NCBI GenBank assembly: GCA_947652115.1
Contig: OX393570.1
Location: forward strand, 19,500,090 to 19,564,089
DNA length: 64,000 nt
Direction: 5' to 3'
From: Blastomussa wellsi
Lineage: Eukaryota; Cnidaria; Anthozoa; Scleractinia; Plerogyridae
A program made the position numbers and the translations under genes. Positions within the stretch are counted from its first letter, which is position 1, and each line of letters opens with the position of its first letter. Shown here piece by piece: positions 13,021 through 24,600 of the stretch. A model generated the notes under the pieces. It did not search any database. It worked only from the letters and a program-made list of their open reading frames with translations, and was not told the origin of the DNA.

Positions 13021-15375
13021 GGCGCCTGCACTTATATGACACACCTGGATGTGAGTAAATAAAAGTATCAGTTTCAACCAAACAGGTTTAAAATGTTACT
13101 GGGGTAGACCTGCTTTAAATGCATCTGTAAACCCCAAAATATTTTTTTGCTGATTAAAGTATAAACCTTTGGACCAGTTTGAAATTCATTACACCTTTCA
13201 TTTCTCCTTTTTACTTTGGAAGAGCATTCAAAAGGTACAAAAAACTGAGCATCACTTGTTGCACTCGTGACCGAGTCAGAAGGGGCATGGACCTATTCCT
13301 GGGTTGATATCACAAACTGACTGCATCGCACCAAGTCCTGGGAATAGACCCATACCCCATCTGACTTACCACGAGGTTACCATTACCAATAGTTACCGCT
13401 GCGAGCAGCCTACCGTTTTTCCATCAAACATGCGACTCACATTATGCCACAAGTGATGTACTGTCCATTGTATATAGTTTGTTTGTCACAGATTTGAAAG
13501 TTTGATCTTGCACCACCGATCATGAAAGTGTTCTGGCAAGAAATAAATTTCTTTCTACAGCCATAACTCTTTACATCATTTTAACAGGGGTATAATAAAA
13601 CTTTATGCAGTTAAGTTGTCAAAAATGGCTTTGCTTTGCTTTGCTATCAGAATAAAACATCATAAATGGTCATAAAAGCAAATGGTACAGAAACGCTTCT
13701 GTGATTGCTTGTGCAAAATGCAGCCTGACATATTTGCTTCATTTCAAACTTTGATTGATCGTCAAACCCCAGCAGGCTTGTTCAAACTCAGCAGCTATGT
13801 GGGTGAGTGCATACACCAGAGCCAAAACAACTCTGTAACCTGGCTTTACCAGTCCATAGTTAATTTATTCATCTATAGTCAGGCCTTCTGATATTACGCA
13901 AAGGTGCGATTTTGCACAATCTACCCCAAATCGCATCCGATCGCACAATTCATGAAAAATCGCATAATTCACAAACTAATGCATATTATTCACAATAATA
14001 ATATGCCCCGAAAATTTTGCATAATTTGCATTTTTTCCTCGTACCCTATCAGAGGGCCTGTATAGTGCTGGATGGTGGCTCACTCAAGAGAATCAGTAAA
14101 CTGCTCACAGTGGTTACTATCTCGGCATAGCGTAAAATAATCACTGCTCGCAAGGTACTTCTGACTCAGCCGCATGCAACAAATAATGCACAGCTTTTGT
14201 AACTTTTGAATGCCATAGTCAGAAAATTTTTTGGTAAAAAGGAGAAACAAAAGGTGAATTCTTGGTTTGCAGGTGACATCATCAACGCCATGTTGGATGA
14301 CATTAACAAAAGATTTCTAATTAACCTCTTTTGTTTGGCCATCCAACATGGTCACCACGTTCATTGTCATTTGAGTCTCTCGAGATTGGTTGCAAACTGG
14401 CAATATGCATTTCTAACTGGTGAAAAGGTTTATTTTAGTGAAAAAAAATATCTTGGGGTTAGGTGTACTTTAATATAGTCAAATGCCAACGTTTGGCCTT
14501 TACTGCATGTCATTGTGCAACACTGTATGATGTCCAGCCTGATTAAAATGGTGTCTGATTAAAATGGTGACTTAGTCAGACACATGTCCATTCAAAGGAA
14601 AAAATATTTGCACCCTGACCCCGCTTAGGTACCAAACTGCCATCACTGCTTCCCCTGGATGGACTGAAGCTGGTTAATGTGTCAGTCAAATCGAAGTCAT
14701 ATGGGCCTCTGCCATGATTTATCAACCCAGGTGGAATTGCAGGGACACAACATGAAATCGAGGGTAACATTCAAATTAGCCTAGCTTGATCTCCACGCCT
14801 GTGTATATTATTTTTATACCTGATCGAGCTATGGCTTACTGACCGCCATGCAATGCTTTATCTTGACATGTTATAAACCTTGGAGGTCTATTAATTATTA
14901 TCTTCGGTAAAATCCCCTGGTAAATCAGAAGTGACAATTAAATTTTAAAAATACAAACTTGCTCCCGATCGCTGAATATACACCATAAAACTTAACTTTT
15001 TTTCTCTTGCTGTCTTAGGGGATATGGGCTAATACTCGTTTTAAAACTATCACGAGTTATCGGCATAAAACTTTTGCGTGAGCCAGCTTTCTCGATGGAG
15101 GATTGTGTACACTTTTACCGAAATGCAAAACACATTGTACTCGGGCAAGCACGAATTAATATTTATACACAAGACAAATAATTTAAACCCCCATCATTTG
15201 ATGACCTACAAGTTTTATGGCAGCTAAGCGAGAAATTTTTCAACGTCAACAAGAAATTGTTTCGAAATGAAAACACTTTCCACTGATGTATCAAGTCATT
15301 GCTCTATCAGCTTTGCACAGTTTACACAAGGCAAGCATCACCAAATAACAAAAGTAACTAAACTTTAAGACCTAC
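13021..15375. other. Probable first intron of HYOU1; no other gene seen
   Basis: A good acceptor on the minus strand (ATCCAG before 13044) just upstream of the HYOU1 start codon, and a donor at 15376, suggest a 5' UTR intron. The stretch otherwise holds AT-rich DNA and a few short repeats. No open frame with recognisable homology. Confidence 0.4.
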
Positions 15376-15620
15376 CTTTAGCCAGAGAAAAATAAGGGCG
15401 ATAAGTTTCGTTCAGTGAAGAAAGCAAAAGTTGAAAACAATCTCAATTTTTTGAAGGAAACTTGAATATGCCGGCGATTCCACTGAACGCGGCCAGCGCT
15501 GATTGGCCCGCTCAACCGGCTTCCAGGTTTGAACATGCGTAGTCATCCTCTTTATACACGTGGCTCCTCTTGACTGTTCCACATGTCACTGCTGATTCAA
15601 CTTTTCGCATCGTTGCCGGC
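15376..15620 (-). promoter_or_regulatory. Candidate HYOU1 5' UTR exon and promoter
   Basis: On the minus strand, CTAAAG|GTAGG at 15376 is a plausible donor for a noncoding first exon. Upstream lies a CpG-richer block (15470-15530) with a CCAAT box (plus ATTGG at 15502-15506). Further upstream is CCACGTG followed by TATAAA (plus strand 15551-15563). The spacing does not match the canonical ER-stress element, so inducibility is not claimed. Confidence 0.35.
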
Positions 15621-18470
15621 CGGTTTAAATCAAAATTTTCTAAGCATTTTGATCTATCCTTACTTTTTACCTTCGAGAGTTAAGCTCTGGTTATCGTACC
15701 TGCCTTAAAAATTCTGGTTTACAACATTCAAAATGAAACGGGAAGTATTTATTCTGCAACACCGGAAGTGCAAAGACAAATTTAAAGTTTTCCGTTTTTG
15801 GAAAGAGAAAATTGTCAAAATTGTCAATTTTCGCGAAAGGTGTCTTCCACTTTACAAAATAAACGAGCTCAAGAAAGCCAAACTTAAACCGGATTGATTG
15901 CTAACTGCTTTAGAAAGAGTATTTCTAGATACAAATATTTTTTAATGGCAAGAGGTAACCCTGGAAGGTCACAAGCCTGGAGCGCACGGGGGGGGGGGGG
16001 GGGGAGGGTGGGGGCGGGGTTAGGGACTAACTCCCATAAAGACATTTTTAAATGTCAAGAGGGAGGTCACATGCCTGGAAAGGGAGGGGGGCAACTCCTA
16101 TAAACCACTCTATTTTGCAAGACACAGGGGCAGAGGGAAGTTGAAACTGCAGGAAAGTAAATGGCAAAGAAAAGTTGGAGCGAAAAGCTGCCTCCTGATT
16201 GGGCAGAAAAAACCCTTTATATTATTCTGCCCAATTGGCAACCCATACGTTTAGTCACTTTTGTGTGTTCTTACACATTGGTGACCGTTGTTGTGCAAGC
16301 CATTCACATCAGAGCCCAATAAGTCGGGTGTTGAAAGAGAAATATTTCATGACCAATCCAGGGAAATTTCTGAAAGTTTTGTGAATAGTGGACAATCTTT
16401 GGTCATTCACAAGGTTAAGCTCAATTTCTAGCCATTTTACAAGTCTGGTTTGTCATCCTCCTGTGTGCAGAGAACACTCAAGTGAACAGGGTAGCGAATT
16501 CCCCCGTAGACTCTGTGACCCCCTTCTTCTTCAACTAAAATTCTAAGTCTTACAACTTTTTTAAGACGAAAAAGAACGAAAAACCATGCAGGGTCTGAGC
16601 ATCGAACCCGGGCCAATTTAACCACCGTGCCACAGTTCAGCTGGCTACCAGACCCCGCTAAATTTAAACTACATATAATGAACAGTACTATAAATTAATA
16701 TAGAGTTACCCTAACATCAAATGAAAGCTAGCCGCAAGCAAAATAGAGTGAAACTAACAGCAAGCAAACCTAAAATTTAGTGAAACTAACCCCAAGCAAA
16801 CCTAACCGTGCTAACCGCAAGCAAAGTGAAGAAATAACCTACATAACAGTGGCAACTGCTCTTGCTGAGTACATGATGGAGAATAATAATGTGGGGTGAC
16901 AGCTGACAGAATAAAATCATGCTGCGGAAGAGGGTCACAGAGTCTACGGGGGAATTCGTTTCCCAAGTGAACAGTGCTATTGCCCACGATCCCTCTGGTC
17001 TGCACCAGAGATTGCAACCCTAATACCACACGTCTGCAATTCACAGACTCATTGTCAAATCCTACCAATATGATTAGCTGGAAATTGCACGAGTACTCTG
17101 TGCATGCTCGCAATTTGAGAGTGACCACAGGTCTCGATCCCCAATGCAGACAAGACTAATCATGGACTGTGGGGAATGGTGGAGTTAAAATTAAATGAAG
17201 AAATTATCCGGTAAAGACACGAGAAGTGGAGGAGCAAGCTTCAAGACAAAAAAAAACATTTCATCCAAAAATTCATTAAAAAATCTTTATGTAACAGTAA
17301 CATGCAACAGTATCAAACAGTAACATTCCATTGGAAAGAAACAAAACATGCCATAAAAGCTCTGCTAAACTCCTGGGGGGAGGGGGCTATAAAAATAGGA
17401 GGGGAATTATTCGAAATGTTAATGACCTGGCAAGCATAAAATAGTTGCAAGATAGTTAGATGTCCATTTCTCTTTCACACATATAAACACAACGTTAATT
17501 TTAAAACATTTGGTAACCTTATAAAACAATGTCCTCCTTGTCACTTTTTTGCTTTGGCTAACTAACTGGGGTATCCTGGGGACACAGGGAAACTTTATAA
17601 GAACAGAGTGTGGAGGTTGCAATTATTAGAATACAGAGTTATGCTTATTACAGTAAAGAGTGGGGCTTATTAGAATATGAAGCTCATTGAGTTTGGCTTA
17701 CAGGTATTGGTCAGAGCAAAATTATGAGCAAATACTCAATGATATGCAGACTATTGCTTTTACTTGTCTAATTGTTCCAGTAGAGACTCAAAGGATTGCA
17801 TTCCAAAAGCTACCATTTTAAGTAGTTTTAAGCCAAGAAAGAAAGATCTCACAATCAAAGAGAAAAGCATGCATGATCATTTTCTATCAGCAAATAGAAA
17901 CAGCAGAAGAACCAATCCGATTCATGTATTTCCAACAGAACATAGCTGAGTTTCTACTAAAAGAATTTAGAGTTAGGCTTATTAGGATATTGAGTGGAGG
18001 TTATTAGAATAGAGAGTTGGACTCATTTGAAGCATGTCTAAATTACAACATCAATAAAGAAGGGATAGTGAAAAAGAAAAATTAGAAAACAAGTAATCAA
18101 TAACTTTTATTTTAACTGACAACACTATGAATACTATTAAAATATATTTGTCTCCTTGTATTATTAAATGATCAGGAAATAAACATTTTATTTTGAAGAT
18201 ATAATTTGGAACAAAACATCGCTCAAGAAAGGCAAAAAGAGCATAATGCCGAACATAGTAAAATGAAATACATACTTTCTGTCTTGTCAACTCTGGGAAA
18301 TATTGACAATTATTACTAACCCTTCAAACCCTTTAGGTCAGCATACAAACTCTCCTTATTGGCCTACATATATTTTTTAACTAGTTGGGAGAATTCAGAG
18401 ATGAAAATTGCTGGCACTCACAAATTTTTCTAGGTAAGTCTTGATTCTTTTGAGCAAGTGTGAATTGTGC
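15621..18470. other. Intergenic region between HYOU1 and MAEL, repeat-rich
   Basis: No convincing gene. It contains a G-homopolymer tract near 15990; a minus-strand tRNA-like repeat around 16560-16660 with a B-box-like GGTTCGA; an imperfect tandem array of GTGAAACTAAC/GCAAGCAAACC units at 16725-16830; and a dispersed repeat at 17865-17960 that recurs at 51262-51360. Confidence 0.5.
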
Positions 18471-18476
18471 TTTATT
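18471..18476 (-). terminator. MAEL polyadenylation signal (AATAAA)
   Basis: AATAAA on the minus strand, about 170 bp beyond the MAEL stop codon at 18646-18648. It is the nearest canonical signal. Confidence 0.5.
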
Positions 18477-18645
18477 GGTGCATTTCTTGAGGACAATCAC
18501 CCAGAGGGTGAGCGCTGCCAAAATTAAGTTTTTGTTGCTCAGAATTGTGTTTTTGTGCATGCGTGTTTCAAGATATTTCTTTTGTCATGAGTTACTGGGG
18601 CTTAAAGGGTTTATTACAAGATGTTTCTAATTCTAAAGCAAGCTG

Positions 18646-21600
18646 TCAGCCATTCAGATTAAGTGAATTTAGCTGCGATGCTACCCCACTTCCAGTTTGC
18701 CAAAGCTGCTGCTGCCAGGCTGATGGTGGCATTGGGGCATGCACAGGTGCGGGTGGATTCATTGCCCCAGCATAAACCTTTGGCCTGGTCACAGGGGCTC
18801 TTAATGCACCTCGTCCACGGGGTTGGAAGTCTGTTCTGGCCCATGTTGGAATATTGTCAATAGCAGCTGACGGCTGTTTGGGGGTAGCAATACTGCTCCA
18901 AGATGTATCTTTGGTGAAACCAAAAAAATGATGTTAGAGCAGACGTTTTGAAAAGCAACACAGGACACTAAATTACAGCCTGGTCTAATTTCAGTTTATA
19001 GCTAAGGAAAACCTCTGCACATGGATAATTTTTGATTTCTCAATGGCAAAATAACCAGTACTCTTAGAGTTGCCAAGATTTTTAAAGTTATTACGAGAAC
19101 AGCATATTATTCCCGATTGTCTATTAATGATTGCCCGATAATAATCAATTAGCTACACACACCAACATACTAACTTAGAATTGCATACCTTCTTACACTA
19201 ACGTTACTTAACAGCATTACATACGTACACAATAGACTACATTTCACTCCTCTGTGTTTTCATGAAGTGGTTCTTGATGTGATAAAAAACTTAGGTTATC
19301 CTGATGGAATTTGCAGTACTCAAAGTTTGAATTACTCTGCATGAATTGGCTTGATTTTTTTTCAGATTGCTCCCTGCTCCAATAGAGCCAATAACCAAAA
19401 TCATCCAACAAGAATTTGCTTTATTGTTAGTTTCACATTTTCTAAGCACCCAGAGCAGGGGAAAGATTCTACAACTCCGTTCCAATTTTTGTAACAAATG
19501 AATTGAAATTAGCAGCTGGTTACTCTTGCTGAGTGGGAGGCACAGTGGCCTAATGGTTAGTCCGCTGGACTCCGGATCGGACGGTCCGGGTTCGAGCCTC
19601 TAGCCAGGGCACTGCGTTGTGTTCTTGGGCAAGACACTTTACTCTCACAGTGCCTCTCTTCACCCAGGTGTACAAATGATTACCAGCGAATTTACTGCTG
19701 GGGGGTAACCCTGCTACAGAAACCGGAATAAGCTCCGGCCTGATGGGCCACAAGGCCCGACTGCAGACTTATGTATGCTTGCTGGGGACGGAACTGGGAG
19801 GATATCACTGTGCTTGGGCTTTAATGTTAATACCAAGGGCTGAAACTCTCCAGTACAGCCCCGGCTTGTGGTTGATATCACCCACTTATTCATCACCCAC
19901 CTGGACCAGCTGAAGCTGCCCCACCTGCTGCCATGCCAGGTAAGTTTGGTCGTCGAAGAGGTTGATTAGGTTGACTTCCACGCCCTCTTCCACGTCCCCT
20001 TCCCACTCCAAAGCCAGACATTGGTTGCGGATGTTGAGACGATTGCTGAGGAAGTTGCCATGCTGCAGCCCGCGGTGGTGGCTGTGCTCTGCTGTTGTAT
20101 TCCATGTCGTCATCTTCTGCACTGTAGAGACTCTGTTGATCATAGGTGGGTCCTGAGCGAGTATAGACACCTTGATTGCTACTAGCACTGGGACCTTAAA
20201 AGAAAGGAAAGAGCATAGAGTGAATGATTTTTGTTTGAAACTAGTGCTGCATGAAATTAGTTTTCATTATTTAGGAAGGTCCTATCAACAGACTTGAAAG
20301 GACCACCTTAGGACCACCATATAATATATACATGTATTATTATACTACAAGTCCATCAGAAATCAACAAAATGTCATCAATATAAGAGATAAGTTAAAGC
20401 TGCCAGGGTACTTTCAATTTCTTCAACGTGAAGTGCCTAGAAGTATTGGCTTCCCATCCTGGAAGCTAGTCCATCGCAGGTTATCGTACTTCCCAGTGTT
20501 TTATCAGCTGGTACCCATTTATACTCCTGGGTAGAGGCACTGTGAGATTAGTGTCTGAAGCATAACACAATGAACCCAGCTAGGACTCGAACCTGGAATG
20601 TTTGATCCACAGTTCGGCACACTAGCCATTACCCCACCACACCTGCCATGATTATAACTTGACAAAACAAGCTTGAACTGCCTTCTACGCCTTTTGATGC
20701 GATGAGAAATGATAATGATGATGATGAATACAAGCTTAAGAAAAAAACTGAATTAACCATTGCACCTTGGTTGCTAGCCCCTCCATTGTAGTAACGGTAA
20801 TCTCTTGATGCAAAAGGGTCATCATCCTGTATGGGCCTTCTCGAGCCCCTAGGCCGTGTTTCCTCTTGGGAGGACCGGCTGCTGTCTGACGGTTTGATCA
20901 CAGTACAGAAAATCCCGTCAGGCCTCTCAGGCAGATGGCTTGGAGTCAATGGAATGCCGTAAACTGAGCATAGGAAATCTGACATACAGTAGCTGGAAAG
21001 AAAAAACAAGAACATTAAGGTAACAATTAAGTTTGTTGTCGAAGAAAAAGATAATTTCTGGGCCTGTGGGGTGTGGTCGTGTAATGGTTAGCAAGGGTTA
21101 GTACAGGATTTCGACTCCTGAATAGAACGGCCAAGGTTAGGACAACTGTATTGTGTTTTTAGATAAGATAATTGAAACAACTCTCATAGAGAGTGTCAAA
21201 GCACTCTCCAATTTGTATTTTTCTTTAAAAATCCAGCTCTTCTGAATGACACAGTACCATGGCTTGCTAGATACACGTTGATGGGTCATTTATTATTATG
21301 GGACCATCATAATGAATTTAATTAACTGAAAACATTTGTACAGGATTTCGAACCTCGATTATCCTGGCGGACTTGTTGGGATTTGGGTAAATAGTCCAGA
21401 TAATCGAGAGTCCAGATAATCGAAAATATTAATGAGACATTTATGTAAACAAAAGAAATAAAGATAACAATTTTTTAATTGTGAAAAACATCTGCGCTTA
21501 TATGACTACATACCGGTAAATGAAAACAGCCTCCATTCACAAGTATTTACAAATAAAATAGTTATTGATAATTTCTGAAATATTAACGGATACTACAGTC

Positions 21601-24600
21601 GAACCTTGATTCTTCGGACCCGTTGGGACTTGGGTAAATAGTCTTGATCAAGGTCTTCAGTGCAAATCAAGTTTTGGAGAAGCTTTCTTTTGTATCGATT
21701 CTTCATCGCTTGCAAGACTCATCCATTGGCTGAACTAGACATGTCGTGTTCAGAAGAAGAAACACTTGTTTATCCTTTACAGAGAGAAAAGACCATTTTC
21801 CCTTTGTAGACATGTTGTCGTTTTGACTTCACGATTGTTTTGTGTGTTTTACACAAACCCACGCTCAACTCACTGATCAAGTATGACATTCCCTAAATAA
21901 CAAAGCGCCCGAACCAATCAGAATTCAGCTGAATGCTTTAGAATGCTTTTTTAGCTTGCAGCGAGTTGTGCAGCGAACAATCTTTTGACAGCAAGGCAGA
22001 TAATACGCCGTTTTAAATTGACTTTTGGCAACACACATAGACCATGGTGGTTTTGGCGCAAAAATTTTTTTGCGTTTTTGAAGGGGGGTGGGGGGGATGA
22101 CGGTGTGGTGCGCCCAGACCCGGCTCCAACTGTGTCGCCGTGTCTGACAAGCGCACCACACCGTAATCTCCCCCTTCAAAAACGCAAAAAAATTTTTCGC
22201 CAGAGACCACCACGTTCTATGTGTGTGGGGAGAGAGAGGCAAGCAAGGAAGAAAACGGGGGCACAGCGCGGCCACAAAATCGGAAAGGCAACTTTGGAGG
22301 AAACACAAATTTTGCGCCAAGAATTATTTTCATTTGAAGAAATGCGCGAGCATGTATAGGAAAAATGGCGGACCGTTACGACGCGATACTTGACAATGCA
22401 ATCAGAAGGTATGTAAATGATGCACCTGAAATTGAACAGTTCGATAGGGGGCATTTTTTCCAAGATGAAGAAGAATTTCAGGAATATGTAAGACAGATTG
22501 AAGAAGAAAGAAATGACGTTATCGAAAGCGTATTGGTTTATGCAGAAAGAGAGATGCCGCAAGAAAGGCTGGAAAGGTTTGTAAAGGACCTGATAAAACA
22601 AATGCCAAAGAAAACAAGTCTCAGGTCGACATTTGATGAAACAAAAGAATTAGTCAATCTTTTCCAAGAGCACTATGACCCTGTGAAATATGGAGAAATA
22701 GCAAGAAATTTATTGGACGATTTTCCTGGGTTTTCGTTGAAAAGTGTGAAGCTTTTACTGGAAGGGATGCAGAATCAGTTTCTGAGAAAAGTCGATCACG
22801 ACAAATTTGAAATGGCACAAACAGATTTCCAAGGATGGCTCAACGTGTGGGTGATGCGGGTATCAGAGTTGAACATGAAAAACAAAGACCGCTGGAACCC
22901 GAGTTCCGAAAATTTTTACAACCTTGCGTCAAGTGATGTGTATGAATTTGCAAGAGAGTATCGCGGAAAGTTCATTGAACTGTTGAAAAAAGAGTTGGAG
23001 GAGCTGGGGATGGTGAAAGTATTATTCAGTTTTGACAATGTTTTTTCAAGAGAAACGGAAGGCGGAAAGGAAAAAATCAAACAGTACTACAAAAGTAAAA
23101 TGTACATTTTCCAAAAATTCGACGAAGAAGAGATGAACGAAAAATTCGATGAATTTATTGAAGATTCAAAAAGCAGAACGGAAGTCTCGTTTGAAAATTC
23201 AGAAATGGTTTTTGAAAAAATCAACCAAGTGTATGTGCATGTTGCAAAATATGAACCGCTGGCAGCAGGAACATGGATCTCAACACCAAAAAAGCTTTTG
23301 GCAAAGAAAGCGATAATCAACGTGCAAAACAAAGACGATGAATGTCTGAAGTGGGCATTGAGATCGGCACTTTTTCCAGCAGAAAAGGACCCGCAAAGGG
23401 TGAGCAAATACAAAAAGGTTGACGACAAAATCGATTGGAAGGGGATCGAGTTTCCAACACCGATAAATCAAATCAAAAAGCTCGAGGCGCAAAACTTAAG
23501 ACTGGCAATCAATTTATATGGCTGGGATGTAGAAAAAGACTGTTTCATGGGGGGGTTGTTGTTCAGCAAGAAAAGCGTCGAAGTTCCAAGGATCAACTTA
23601 ATAGTGCTGGTGGATGGGGAAGAAAAACATTACTGCTGGGTGAAAAAGATGAGCGCACTGGTTTATGACCAGACAAAACATTGTGGAAAAAAGCACTTCT
23701 GCAGTCTGTGTATTTCACATTTCACAACAGAAGAAAAGCTGGAAGAGCACCAAAAATACTGCGAAGGTCTGGAGGGCAGGCCAACAGTGGTCGAAATGCC
23801 GAAAAAACGAGAAAGCAATCTGGGGTTCGTGAATTACCAAAAACAGATGAAGGCGCCATTCGTGATTTATGCGGATTTTGAGGCACTTGTAAAAAAGATC
23901 GAACACCTTGAGTGTAAAAATTCAGTAAAAACAGAAATCCACGAAGCGTGTGGGTACGCCTGGGTATGTGTGAGAAGTGATGGAAAAATCATGAGCAGAG
24001 GTTCATACAGGGGGGAAGGTGCGGTGGAAAATTTTCTGGAAAAAATCCAAAAAGAAGAAGAAATTTTGAGGAAAAAATTGGAAAAGAAAAAGCCATGTGA
24101 AATGGAGCCAGGTGACTGGGAAAATTTCAAAAGAGCAAAAAACTGCCACATATGTGGAGAAGGTCTGCTGAGACTTAATTTTTCAGACGACACAAGGCCT
24201 GTCTGGAAAGAAGACAAATATTGGGGGAAAGCCCACTTTAAATGTTATTTCAAAGCAAAGAAAGAAGACGATGCTTTCCACATGAAAAGGCCAGAAGAGG
24301 AAGACAAAAAAGAAAAATGCGTTTTCTGTGAAGAGCCATTGGTGCACCCAGTTTACAGAGACGCAGTGAAAGACCATTGCCATGTGACAGGCAAGTACCG
24401 AGGCGCAGCGCACTGGAAATGCAATCTGAAACTGCAGCTGAGGCCCAAAACATGCAAAATCCCAGTGGTTTTTCACAACCTGAAAGGCTACGACGCGCAC
24501 CACTTGATGCAGGGTATGGCAGAGCAGAGAAACGGCGTGAAATGTGTGGCCAACAACATGGAAAAGTACATCACATTTTCCATGGGAAACCTGCATTTCA

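Noticed and set aside
21985..22359. Open frames of 102-141 residues across both terminal repeats
   Set aside because: They translate the palindromic repeat itself, occur on both strands and at both ends, and lack a credible start or homology.
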